This document shows positions 1 to 8,800 of a stretch of DNA of 64,000 nt, one piece after another. The stretch is taken from positions 124,001 to 188,000 of the forward strand of contig CALSLW010000002.1 in assembly GCA_943787295.1 (NCBI GenBank). Reading direction: 5' to 3'. Under the pieces are notes generated by a model, which ran no database searches, was not told the origin of the DNA, and worked only from the letters and a program-made list of their open reading frames with translations. How positions within the stretch are numbered: position 1 is the first letter of the stretch; every line of letters starts with the position of its first letter. The DNA comes from an uncultured Flavobacteriaceae bacterium (lineage in GTDB: Bacteria > Bacteroidota > Bacteroidia > Flavobacteriales > Flavobacteriaceae). The translations under genes were made by a program, and so were the position numbers.

Positions 1-698
1 TGACTATCGCAGAAGGATATGGAATGACAGAATCTTCTCCTGTAATTACCGTTTCAGAAGAAGCCAATAGAGGAAATAAATTTGGTGCGGTAGGTCGCGC
101 CATCGATGGAGTCGAAATTAAAATTGCTAAGGACGGAGAAATCCTTTGTAAAGGACCTAATGTAATGCAAGGATACTATAAAGATCCAGAAAAAACAGCT
201 GAAACAATTGTCGATGGATACCTGCATACTGGAGATATCGGAGAGATTGACGCAGATGGGTTCTTAAAAATCACAGATCGCAAAAAGGAACTCTTTAAGA
301 CATCTGGTGGAAAGTACATTGCACCACAGTTGATAGAGAATCAAATGAAACAATCCCTCTTTATCGAGCAAATCATGGTTATTGGAGAAGGACAAAAAAT
401 GCCCGCTGCATTAATCCAACCTGCTTTTGAATATATTGAAACATGGGCACAAGAAAACAATGTTCCCATTGGAGACAATATGGAAAGTATCTGTCAAAAC
501 GAAACTTTGATTGAAGCTATTCAAACAGACATCACAACCCACAATCAAAACTTTGGGAAATGGGAACAAATCAAGAAATTTGAATTAACCCCAGACGTTT
601 GGAGTATTGACGATGGTCACCTTACCCCTACAATGAAAGTAAAACGCAAAGTAGTCAAGGAAAAATACAAAGCCTTAAGCGATAAAATTTACGCTTAA
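1..698 (+). CDS. Long-chain acyl-CoA synthetase, C-terminal part (5' end outside window)
   Basis: Activates fatty acids to acyl-CoA using ATP, the first step of beta-oxidation or lipid recycling. The frame is open from the window edge, so the ATG at 24 is internal: the codons before it read TIAEGYG and run into MTESSP, which is the conserved adenylate-forming motif GYGMTE. Downstream are the YLHTGD motif with its AMP-binding Asp, the hinge region ITDRKKELFKTSGGKYIAP, and the C-terminal Lys-rich end. About 230 residues are present of a family that is usually about 590-600 residues long. The gene ends in a rho-independent hairpin before the MarR gene, and the neighbouring acyl-CoA dehydrogenase supports a fatty-acid role. 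The chain-length preference cannot be read from this fragment. Confidence 0.93.
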   Translation, partial: TIAEGYGMTESSPVITVSEEANRGNKFGAVGRAIDGVEIKIAKDGEILCKGPNVMQGYYKDPEKTAETIVDGYLHTGDIGEIDADGFLKITDRKKELFKTSGGKYIAPQLIENQMKQSLFIEQIMVIGEGQKMPAALIQPAFEYIETWAQENNVPIGDNMESICQNETLIEAIQTDITTHNQNFGKWEQIKKFELTPDVWSIDDGHLTPTMKVKRKVVKEKYKALSDKIYA

Positions 699-708
699 AC
701 AACACTTG

Positions 709-736
709 AAACCCCTCAAAAAAGAGGGGTTTTTTT
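709..736 (+). terminator. Rho-independent terminator after acyl-CoA synthetase
   Basis: The stem AACCCCTC / GAGGGGTT closes around a six-A loop and is followed by a run of T. It lies 11 bases after the synthetase stop and separates that gene from the MarR regulatory region. Confidence 0.9.
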
Positions 737-748
737 AAACTTATATAC

Positions 749-788
749 TATGCAAGCATAATTATGCAGGGATAATTATGCTTGCATA
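749..788. promoter_or_regulatory. Double palindrome, probable operator of the MarR-type regulator
   Basis: A perfect 17-bp inverted repeat (749-765 and 772-788) has a 6-base spacer. Each outer end is itself a 12-bp dyad, TATGCAAGCATA and TATGCTTGCATA, with centres 28 bp apart. MarR-family dimers bind short palindromes upstream of their own genes, so two dimer sites here are a natural reading. The right half lies just upstream of the TATATTTG box at 800, where a bound repressor would block RNA polymerase. There is no T-run after the right arm, so it is not a typical terminator. The protein-DNA assignment is inference. Confidence 0.65.
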
Positions 789-799
789 CTATTTTTAAT

Positions 800-807
800 T
801 ATATTTG
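800..807 (+). promoter_or_regulatory. Promoter -7 box of the marR-acyl-CoA dehydrogenase unit
   Basis: TATATTTG matches the Bacteroidota -7 consensus TAnnTTTG and lies 17 bases before the MarR start codon. A TTG at 782-784 is 15 bases upstream, somewhat closer than the usual 17-23, and is inside the right arm of the palindrome. Confidence 0.5.
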
Positions 808-824
808 AATTCAATAAAAAAAGC

Positions 825-1259
825 ATGAAACAGAAAACCATTGAATACGCACTGCGTTCTACCTGGCAACTCATTACAACGATGTATAATGAAAAAGCCA
901 TGAAGTACGATGCGACCATGACAATGGCTTTTACCCTTTTAAGCATAGACGCAGAAGGAACACCCTCTACAGCTTTAGGCCCTAAAATGGGAATGGAAAG
1001 TACAAGTCTTTCGCGTCTTTTGAACACCATGGAAGAACGAGGATATATTGAAAGAAAGCCCAATCCTGAAGATGGCCGTGGGGTTTTAATCTTTTTAACG
1101 CAACATGGAAAAGAAAAGAGAGCATTTGCAAAAAATACTGTATTGGAATTTAATAATGGACTCTTAGAGAGTATTGACTCACAAAAAATGGAACATTTTT
1201 TTGAGGTAATAGAAGCAATCAAAACGCAAGTAGAAAAAAAACAACTGATTGAATATTAA
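825..1259 (+). CDS. MarR-family winged helix-turn-helix regulator
   Basis: A 144-residue cytoplasmic transcription factor of typical MarR length. The recognition region around residues 48-72 (ALGPKMGMESTSLSRLLNTM) is followed by the wing with the family motif IERKPNPEDGRG and then FLTQHGKE. Helices at both ends would form the dimer interface. It sits 15 bases upstream of an acyl-CoA dehydrogenase and downstream of an acyl-CoA synthetase, so it probably controls fatty-acid degradation, perhaps sensing acyl-CoA or a fatty acid; the ligand is not visible in the sequence. A double palindrome at 749-788 is its likely binding site, implying autoregulation. The ATG at 825 is chosen because the family N-terminal helix begins there and it follows an A-rich leader. 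Confidence 0.88.
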   Translation: MKQKTIEYALRSTWQLITTMYNEKAMKYDATMTMAFTLLSIDAEGTPSTALGPKMGMESTSLSRLLNTMEERGYIERKPNPEDGRGVLIFLTQHGKEKRAFAKNTVLEFNNGLLESIDSQKMEHFFEVIEAIKTQVEKKQLIEY

Positions 1260-1274
1260 CGGTAAATATTAATT

Positions 1275-3080
1275 ATGGAAGCAACAAAAGCTAACGAATC
1301 AATTAAAGGTGCAGCCTTTATTGTAAATGAGACTGCAGCGCAGGACGTCTTTACTCCAGAAGATTTCAGCGAAGAGCAAGTAATGATGAAAGAATCGGTG
1401 CAAGAATTTGTAAACCGTGAAATCATTCCACACAGGGAACGCTTTGAAAACAAAGACTATGCTTTTACACATGAAACCATGCAAAAAGCAGGTGAGCTAG
1501 GCTTTTTAGGAGTTGCAGTTCCAGAAGAATACAATGGATTAGGGATGCCTTTTACCTCAACAATGTTAGTCTGTGACTACATTTCAGGGGCTAATGGATC
1601 TTTTTCTACCGCCTTTGGTGCTCATACAGGTATTGGAACGATGCCCATCACATTATATGGTAATGAAGCGCAAAAACAAAAATATGTTTCTAAACTCGCT
1701 ACGGGAGAATGGTTTGGTGCCTACTGTTTAACAGAACCAGGTGCAGGATCAGATGCTAACTCTGGAAAGACGAAAGCAGTCTTATCTGAAGATGGAAGCC
1801 ATTACTTGATCACGGGTCAAAAGATGTGGATCTCTAATGCTGGATTTGCAGATGTATTTATTGTTTTCGCACGTATCGAAGATGACAAAAACATTACTGG
1901 ATTTATCGTTGAAGTGGATCTAGAAAACGGGATCACACTGGGTGACGAAGAAAACAAACTAGGGATCAAAGCATCTTCTACAAGACAAGTTTTCTTTAAT
2001 GATACTAAAGTACCGGTAGAAAACATGCTTGCAGGCCGTGGTGAAGGGTTTAAAATCGCCATGAACGCATTGAATGTAGGTCGTATCAAATTAGCTGCTG
2101 CTTGTTTAGAAGGACAAAGACACGTGACATCTTTAGCAGTGCAATATGCTAATGAGCGTATACAATTTAAAACTCCGATTGCAAAATTTGGTGCAATTCA
2201 AAGTAAGCTCGCAACCATGGCGACTAACTGTTTTGCAACAGAATCTGCTTCTTACCGTGCAGCCTATGACATTGAACAACGCATCGATCAATTGCTTGCT
2301 GAAGGGAAAAGCTTCCAAGAAGCTGAATTAAAAGGAGTAGAAGAATTCGCTGTAGAGTGTTCTATCCTTAAAGTTGCAGGGTCAGAAAATGCACAAAGTT
2401 GTTCAGATGAAGGTTTACAAATTTTTGGTGGGATGGGCTTCTCTGCAGATGCTCCCATGGAAATGGCTTGGCGTGATTCTCGTATCGCACGTATCTATGA
2501 AGGTACGAACGAGATCAACCGTATGCTTTCTGTAGGAATGACCTTAAAGAAAGCCTTAAAAGGCGAAATTGATTTGATGACACCAGCTACTGCAGTGGGT
2601 CAAGAGTTAATGTCTGGTGCGATTGAAAAAGTGACTGCTTCAGAGACATTATTTGGGCAAGAGAAACAATTAATCGCTAACATGAAGAAAGTCTTTATGA
2701 TGATTGTTGGATCTGCCGTTCAAAAATTTGGACCAAACCTTGATGCAGAACAACAAATCTTACTCGCGGTTTCTGATATATTAATTGAAACTTATATTGC
2801 AGAATCTGCTCTTTTACGTGTAGAGAAAAACGCAGCACGTTTTGGCGTAGCCACACAAGAGCGTCAAATCGAAATGACACAATTATACTTATTCGGAGCC
2901 ATTGAGCGAGTTAATGCGAAAGCAAAAGAAGCCATCGTTTCTTTCGCCGAAGGCGCACAACAAGCTGGAATGATTGCTGGAGTTAAAGAGTATACTAAAT
3001 ATGCTGAATACCCTAATATTTCTGAATTGAGGAAAAGTATTGCCGCAACGGTAATTGAGGAGAATAAATATCCTTATTAA
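1275..3080 (+). CDS. Acyl-CoA dehydrogenase, long C-terminally extended type
   Basis: A flavoprotein that inserts the alpha-beta double bond into acyl-CoA, the first oxidation of beta-oxidation. The 601 residues hold the N-terminal helical domain (about 30-145), the first family signature AYCLTEPGAGSD (149-160), the FAD/substrate core, and the second signature beginning QIFGGMGFS (382 on). The likely catalytic base is Glu409 in ARIYEGTNEINR. About 180 further residues form the extra helical domain seen in VLCAD/FadE-like enzymes. It lies 15 bases after marR and is probably co-transcribed with it. In related flavobacteria, hydroxyacyl-CoA dehydrogenase and thiolase genes often accompany these two (from memory); neither is between them here. 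A hairpin terminator follows. Chain-length specificity is not deducible. Confidence 0.93.
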   Translation: MEATKANESIKGAAFIVNETAAQDVFTPEDFSEEQVMMKESVQEFVNREIIPHRERFENKDYAFTHETMQKAGELGFLGVAVPEEYNGLGMPFTSTMLVCDYISGANGSFSTAFGAHTGIGTMPITLYGNEAQKQKYVSKLATGEWFGAYCLTEPGAGSDANSGKTKAVLSEDGSHYLITGQKMWISNAGFADVFIVFARIEDDKNITGFIVEVDLENGITLGDEENKLGIKASSTRQVFFNDTKVPVENMLAGRGEGFKIAMNALNVGRIKLAAACLEGQRHVTSLAVQYANERIQFKTPIAKFGAIQSKLATMATNCFATESASYRAAYDIEQRIDQLLAEGKSFQEAELKGVEEFAVECSILKVAGSENAQSCSDEGLQIFGGMGFSADAPMEMAWRDSRIARIYEGTNEINRMLSVGMTLKKALKGEIDLMTPATAVGQELMSGAIEKVTASETLFGQEKQLIANMKKVFMMIVGSAVQKFGPNLDAEQQILLAVSDILIETYIAESALLRVEKNAARFGVATQERQIEMTQLYLFGAIERVNAKAKEAIVSFAEGAQQAGMIAGVKEYTKYAEYPNISELRKSIAATVIEENKYPY

Positions 3081-3105
3081 TTAATCACTGGTTTTATTTT
3101 GTTTA

Positions 3106-3142
3106 AACTCCTAAGGACTCAAATCCTTGGGGGTTTTTTTTT
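3106..3142 (+). terminator. Rho-independent terminator after acyl-CoA dehydrogenase
   Basis: The arms CTCCTAAGGA and TCCTTGGGGG pair over ten positions, two of them G-T wobbles, around the loop CTCAAA. Nine T follow. It lies 25 bases after the dehydrogenase stop. Confidence 0.85.
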
Positions 3143-3163
3143 ATCTTAAACGCTTAATTAAAG

Positions 3164-4510
3164 ATGATGAGAAAGTTTTACGCCACCCTATTTTTATTAA
3201 GCAGTTTAATCAGTTTAAAGTCTATCGCCCAAGAGGCTGCAGATTTTTATGCCATTATCGATGGAGTATCTGAAGAACGCATAAAAGCAGACATCACCAC
3301 CCTAGCAGGCTTTGGTACTAGACATACCCTTAGTGATACTTTATCACAAAGTAGAGGAATAGGTGCAGCAAGACGTTGGATTTTTAATGAATTTCAAGAG
3401 ATTGCTAAAACCTGTAAAGGTTGCTTGGAAGTGTCTTATCAAAAAAACTATCAAGAACCAGATGGGAGGCGTATTGTTAAGCCAGTATGGATCAATAATG
3501 TTGTCGCGATTCAAAAAGGCACAAAATACCCAAATCGCTTTATCATTATGAGTGGGGATATCGATTCTAGAATTTCTGATTCCAACAATTACACAGACGA
3601 TTCTCCTGGAGCTAACGACAATGCCAGTGGTATGGCAGGGACCATAGAAGCTGCGCGTGTTTTATCATACTATTCTTTTGAAAACAGTATTATTTACACT
3701 GGTCTTGCGGGAGAAGAACAAGGCTTATTTGGCGGTGCTGGATTGGCTAAATATGCCCTAGAGCAAGGCTGGGAAATCATAGGGATTATGAACAACGATA
3801 TGATAGGGAATATTAAAGGAGTTGACGGAGTGATCGACAATAGAACCTTTCGTATTTTTTCTGAACCCACTCCAGCAAATGAATCTGAGCGCGCAAGAAA
3901 GAGTCGCCGCTTTTATGGAGGAGAAGTCGATGGAATCTCCCGTCAATTAGCGCGATATATCCATAAAACGGTGCAAACCTATATGCCAGAGATGAACCCT
4001 AAGATGATTTATCGCCTTGATCGCTTTGGTCGTGGTGGACACCATCGACCTTTTAATGATGTAGGTTTTGCAGGAGTACGCATAATGGAGGCTCACGAAA
4101 ATTATACTCAGCAGCATCAAGACATCCGTGTAGAAAACGGGATTGCCTATGGCGATGTGGTGGAAGCTGTTAACTTTGGCTACGCCAAAAAATTAACCGC
4201 AGTAAACGCTATCAATCTCGCAGCTTTAGCCTGGGCTCCTCCCGCGGTGAAAGAATTAAGTATAGGCGGAGTGGTAGAAGCTTCGGCGAGGTTTAAATGG
4301 TCAAAAATAGAAAAGGATAATATAGCGGGATATAAAATCTATTGGAGAGACACCACTTCCCCTTCTTGGGATCACAGTCGCTTTGTGGGCAATGTTAGTG
4401 AAGCTACCCTGGAAGGAATTGTAATCGACAACTTCTTTTTTGGAATTTCTACAGTTGGTAAAAATGGGATCGAAAGTCCTGTAGTGTTCCCCAATAAAGT
4501 GATGCGTTAA
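3164..4510 (+). CDS. Secreted M28-family zinc metallopeptidase with C-terminal FN3-like domain
   Basis: Predicted exported aminopeptidase-like protein of 448 residues. A signal peptide (about 1-23, ending SIAQ) is followed by an M28 catalytic domain. The recognisable metal-site motifs are GANDNASG (Asp152), AGEEQGLFG (Glu184-Glu185), and NNDMIG (Asp212), plus a His-rich stretch GGHHRPF and HENYTQQHQD further on. The first motif, usually H-x-D, reads GDIDSR, so the expected first zinc-binding His is Asp132; Asp134 keeps the second position. Residues from about 350 to the end look like a fibronectin type III fold (FKWSKIEKDNIAGYKIYWRD). No type IX sorting domain is evident. Start: two adjacent ATG codons, either possible. 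It is flanked by a terminator upstream and convergent genes downstream, so probably a single-gene unit. The substrate is unknown. Confidence 0.88.
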   Translation: MMRKFYATLFLLSSLISLKSIAQEAADFYAIIDGVSEERIKADITTLAGFGTRHTLSDTLSQSRGIGAARRWIFNEFQEIAKTCKGCLEVSYQKNYQEPDGRRIVKPVWINNVVAIQKGTKYPNRFIIMSGDIDSRISDSNNYTDDSPGANDNASGMAGTIEAARVLSYYSFENSIIYTGLAGEEQGLFGGAGLAKYALEQGWEIIGIMNNDMIGNIKGVDGVIDNRTFRIFSEPTPANESERARKSRRFYGGEVDGISRQLARYIHKTVQTYMPEMNPKMIYRLDRFGRGGHHRPFNDVGFAGVRIMEAHENYTQQHQDIRVENGIAYGDVVEAVNFGYAKKLTAVNAINLAALAWAPPAVKELSIGGVVEASARFKWSKIEKDNIAGYKIYWRDTTSPSWDHSRFVGNVSEATLEGIVIDNFFFGISTVGKNGIESPVVFPNKVMR

Positions 4511-4513
4511 TAA

Positions 4514-4687
4514 TTATTTATTTGCAGGCGCTTTAAATATCCTCTTTGATGATTCTTCACTACAAAGGGAAATCACGTTGTTATCTCCTTGAGAGGTTTC
4601 AAGATAATTGAGTTGAGACCAGACTTTGCTGGATATACCAGTGCACAATAATGCACCTATGAGTAAAAGAAGTTTGGGGAACTTCAT
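4514..4687 (-). CDS. Small secreted protein of unknown function (57 residues)
   Basis: An open frame read between the peptidase and PorP/SprF genes. It begins with ATG and encodes MKFPKLLLLIGALLCTG, a Lys start followed by a strongly hydrophobic core, and a plausible signal-peptidase site after KVWSQ (residue 25). The mature part would be about 32 residues, polar, with one Cys and a basic C-terminus. It lies on the same strand as, and 115 bases downstream of, the PorP/SprF gene and could be the last gene of the adhesin operon; no terminator separates them. The textbook signal peptide supports it being real, but I recognise no family, and it could instead be the remnant of a longer exported protein. 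Its stop lies 3 bases from the stop of the convergent peptidase gene. Confidence 0.55.
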   Translation of the reverse strand: MKFPKLLLLIGALLCTGISSKVWSQLNYLETSQGDNNVISLCSEESSKRIFKAPANK

Positions 4688-4802
4688 AAGTAGGTTTTTT
4701 AAAATTAGGGTGCTATAAAAGTATACAAAAAATATAACTTTTTATATACTATATATAAATCAATAACTTAAAGTAAATAAAAATATTGGGTAAGCTACTA
4801 TA

Positions 4803-5825
4803 TTAAAAATAGTTATCCGTCTGTAAACGGTTGTATTGACCACGACGATTACGGCGGTAAATACTAAAGTCAAAGGTTACAAACAACTCAAAGATACTAG
4901 GCGAGAAAACTGCTCCAGGGGATTGGAAAGGGAAATTGTAAAGTATTCCGAAATCAAAATTCTCTACCGCTAAACCAATGGATACCCCTACATTATTGAG
5001 TGCAAAAGTATTTAAAGAAGCTGCTTGCTGGCTTAATCCAACAGAAAATTCTCCTAATTGAAAATCTTGCGATAAATAAATTAAGACCGCATCGCCAAAT
5101 TTGGTAAAAGAACCATAAGCAAACAAATAAGAATATCGCGGTAGGTATCTTCTTTCATAAGGATTAAGATCAAACTCATAAGCTCCTTGCAAAGAAATCT
5201 GAATAGGCTTTTCAAAAGGAACCTCTTTATTATAAGACGTATTTGGCTTGTTTAAGTGCTTTAGGGTTAAGCCAGCCATAAAGCGATCTGAGTGCAATAA
5301 GAACGAGGCACCTAGATCCAAATAATTTACATTACTAATTACCGGGGCTAGTGGATCGATAGATTCTGTATTGATAAATCCTGTGGCAGTATTCAACTGA
5401 TCTTCAAAAATAAGATTCTCTGGGTTGACAGATTGACTACCAAATCCTAAGGTTACTGCAGGTAAAAAATAAAGATCATTATCAAATTGAAGCTTATAGA
5501 CATAGGACAAATTAGCCAAATTGATGGTAAGCCCCGTGTTTTGAATCTTAAAGGAGTTAACATCTAACCCTAAACTAAAATCAAGGTTATCAAAAGATAG
5601 TGCTCCAAAAACATATTTGTTGTCCATCTTATCAAACTCGTTTAACTTCATTTGATTGTAGAGCACCCCTGTTTTGTTTAAGCTATTTAAACCAAAATAA
5701 CTAGGGTTTGTTTTCTGCATAAACTTAGAGTGATTGACGATGTATTCGTCTTGCGAAAACCCCAAAGTACATAGCATTAAAAACAATGCTGTAACAATCG
5801 TATATGTTTTATTGAATCTATGCAT
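4803..5825 (-). CDS. PorP/SprF-family type IX secretion outer-membrane protein
   Basis: A 340-residue protein with a signal peptide (about 1-25, ending LGFSQ) and the family start DEYIVNHSKFMQKTNPSYFG (compare the family pattern of a short N-terminal segment, then N-P). The rest alternates polar and hydrophobic residues as in an outer-membrane beta-barrel. PorP/SprF proteins are needed for secretion or anchoring of partner adhesins with type B C-terminal domains; SprF of Flavobacterium johnsoniae serves SprB. Here the start codon overlaps the adhesin stop by one base (TAATG), implying translational coupling and that the giant adhesin is the partner. The ending RRGQYNRLQTDNYF is polar. Whether it serves only this adhesin cannot be read from sequence. 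Confidence 0.92.
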   Translation of the reverse strand: MHRFNKTYTIVTALFLMLCTLGFSQDEYIVNHSKFMQKTNPSYFGLNSLNKTGVLYNQMKLNEFDKMDNKYVFGALSFDNLDFSLGLDVNSFKIQNTGLTINLANLSYVYKLQFDNDLYFLPAVTLGFGSQSVNPENLIFEDQLNTATGFINTESIDPLAPVISNVNYLDLGASFLLHSDRFMAGLTLKHLNKPNTSYNKEVPFEKPIQISLQGAYEFDLNPYERRYLPRYSYLFAYGSFTKFGDAVLIYLSQDFQLGEFSVGLSQQAASLNTFALNNVGVSIGLAVENFDFGILYNFPFQSPGAVFSPSIFELFVTFDFSIYRRNRRGQYNRLQTDNYF

Positions 5826-8800
5826 TAGTTAATCACAATAAAGGTTCCACTCTTCTCTACTTCTGTCTCACCATCTAATAAAATACCATATGCGGTATAA
5901 ATGTAGTATGGAGAGAACGGTGCTAAGCTTCCATCCCATCCAGTAATTGAAATTCCCTGGATATTGTTAAGGTCTGCTTCTTCTACATATTCGTTGTAGA
6001 CCACGTTACCTCTATAATCATATACCGTAAAGGTCATATTACTAAATCCACTAAATAACGGACGGAAGTTGTCGTTCACCAAGTCATTATTTGGTGTAAA
6101 TACGTTTGGTACTAAAATATTGTATCCTTTTCCTACAGTAATCGGCTGAGTAATTTCTTCAGAGCAACCCACATCGTTGTAAATACGCATTGTCGCAAAG
6201 TAAGTTCCAGAGATACCATAGGTATGACGAACAGGAATAATACTGTCGATCAATATCGGTGCATCTACTGCAGGAGTATTATCCCCAAAGATCCACTCTG
6301 AACGTACATAAGGATCAGTAGAGGTGTTTTCGAAAGTAATTTCTTCTCTTGCTAAAATGACACTTGAAGCCTCAAAGTTAGGCGAAGTATAAGAGTAGTT
6401 AGGCTCACCTATTCCTCTGTTAATATCTGTTGTAATCCAGCATCCCTCTTGATTGACGATTCTAAATTCTGCCTCGTCTACTGCATTCACAATCGCAACA
6501 GACCATGAGCGATCACTCAAGCGCACGACGTCAGAACTTGGAATTAAAATATCATTGTAGTAGAAACTTAAATTACCGTTATTGTTGTCAAAGATGTTTA
6601 CTAAGAGTCTACCCTGCTGACCTGTACATAAGTCTTCATCAACAAATGGTCCATCCATGATATAGAGTTCTCTATTTGGTGAAACCTGAATAATTTCTTC
6701 ATAGAAAGTATACTGGTTAGGACCTGAACATCCTGTATTAGCAAGAGAAACAATTTGCATTTTATAGTTTCCTGGCAATAGATCTTGTAATGAAGTACGG
6801 TTTTGGTACTCATTCAATGGACGATAACCGATGTTGTCCTCTGTGTTTAAGTAGCGTGGATCCTCAACAAACCAGTTGATCACATAAGGCAATTGTCCAC
6901 CAGAGATCTGTAGTCCAATTTGACCGTTTAATCCGCCGCTAGCACAATCTGGTGGGAGTGATTTAACTATTGTTCCAAGGTTATCAGGATCTGTTAAAAT
7001 ACCTTCTGTAAAGAATGGTTGAACCACATCCTCTACTTCAATCGTAACTGGATTAGTCTCTGCAACATCACAAGAACAGTAAGAGTGTGAATTTCTGTCA
7101 AGAATACGTAAACAATACTGCCCAGGGTAAGCTGGATCTACACGCTCACCATAGAATACCTGTGTTGATGCGGTTGGATCATTAGGGGTATAGGTCCATT
7201 CGAACTGATAAGTTGGTACTCCATCTACAATAAATGGATCTCCTCCCAGTGCAGAGGCCGTTATTCCACCATCTACTGCACCCGTACATAAATCTGTCAC
7301 AAAGGTAGTATCCCCGTTGTACTCGATTGGTAAGAATTCTCTTACGGTAAAGTAATAGATCTCTTCACAAGGTGTTAAAGATGTGTTGTCTACATTTTCA
7401 ATTACTCTTAAGTAATAGCTTCCACCTGGTAAGTTTCTAAATCTATAGGTGTAACCTCTAGGTTCTAAGAATAGATATCTTCCGCCTCTTGACTCAACTC
7501 TACCAGCAAAAATATTACTGTTATCTAATGGTACTTGACGTCCGTCTGGATCAACCAATTCCATATAGAAACCATTGTTAGTAGTTTGCGTTACACTAAA
7601 GGAACGATCCACACTTAAATTCACATTGAAGAAAACATCATGCGAATATCCTTGATCGGTATTGTTCCAATCAATAGCATTATCTGATGGTTCAGGATAA
7701 TTTCTACACTCTCCATTACCAATAGGTGGGATATTCTCACGAGATCTAAAGTTGGTGACATTTAAGCTTCCTTCAGAGATAGAGATATTTCTTGTTATAA
7801 ATTCTCCACCGTCACAAGTTGATTCTCTAGAATCTGTAATTATCGCACGGTAAATACCCGTAGGTAAACCTGTAACAACAGCAAGACCGTCATAACTTGA
7901 ATCTAGTGGTACCCATCCTGTTGTTGTCGTTGCATTGATTGTTGCACCTGTAACAGAGTTAATTGTTGAAGAAGTTGTCGAAGTGAATTCATACCACTCA
8001 ATTCTCAATGGTGGGATAAAGTTCTCAATGGTCAACGCAATACTACTTTCAGAATTGCCACAACCTGGTAAATTAACCTCAGGACGACCTACGCGCATTT
8101 GCTGGTTGTTCACTTCTTCTATGGTAAAGGTTCCCGAAGCAACCACACAAGCCGCTGTGTTGGTGTTATTAATGGACACTTCATAGGTGTAATCACCAGC
8201 TTGCCTAAAGTTATCGACTAATACAATTGGATCACCAGCATTTAAAGACCCATCTAATACTTTGTAGTAGGTATAATTTCCTCCATCAGCTGAGGTAATA
8301 AATAATTGACCTTCATTTATTGGTGAAATTGAAGGTGCGCTTGGATTAGTTGCAGCTGCTACAATCTCAAAAGTCATTTGACCAGAGGTAGCATTTACAC
8401 AATCAATATCAGTCACTTCAAAATTGTTAACCTGGTATTCGTAAATCTCTGGGAAGGTAAATGTCGTAGAAGTAATTACCCCAGAAGAACAACCGAAGCT
8501 ATCGATAATCTCTAAATTAAAGATGGTTCTCATGGCTGGGTTTCTAACGTCTATACCGTCGAACTCTACTTGGTTATTCGAAGCACTAATCGCCGATAAT
8601 ACTCCATCGTTTAATTGAACAGTATAAGGCGCTGCAAATGAATTACCACCTGAAATTTCAAAGACTAACCTACCGCCAAGAGTTAAATCCTCTGGACACG
8701 CAGGCACTCTTGTACCCTCTTCAATAATTTGCACCCTGTAAGGTTCTGGTTGTACAACACGTACTGTGATAACATCTGTACAAGCAGGAAGTAAGTTACC

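Noticed and set aside
749-788. Reading the palindrome as a terminator
   Set aside because: A good terminator already precedes it at 709-736, and there is no T-run after the right arm; it sits directly at a promoter.
776-1222. A 148-codon frame antisense to the MarR gene
   Set aside because: It runs opposite a well-supported regulator, its translation has no family resemblance, and its end lies within the palindrome.
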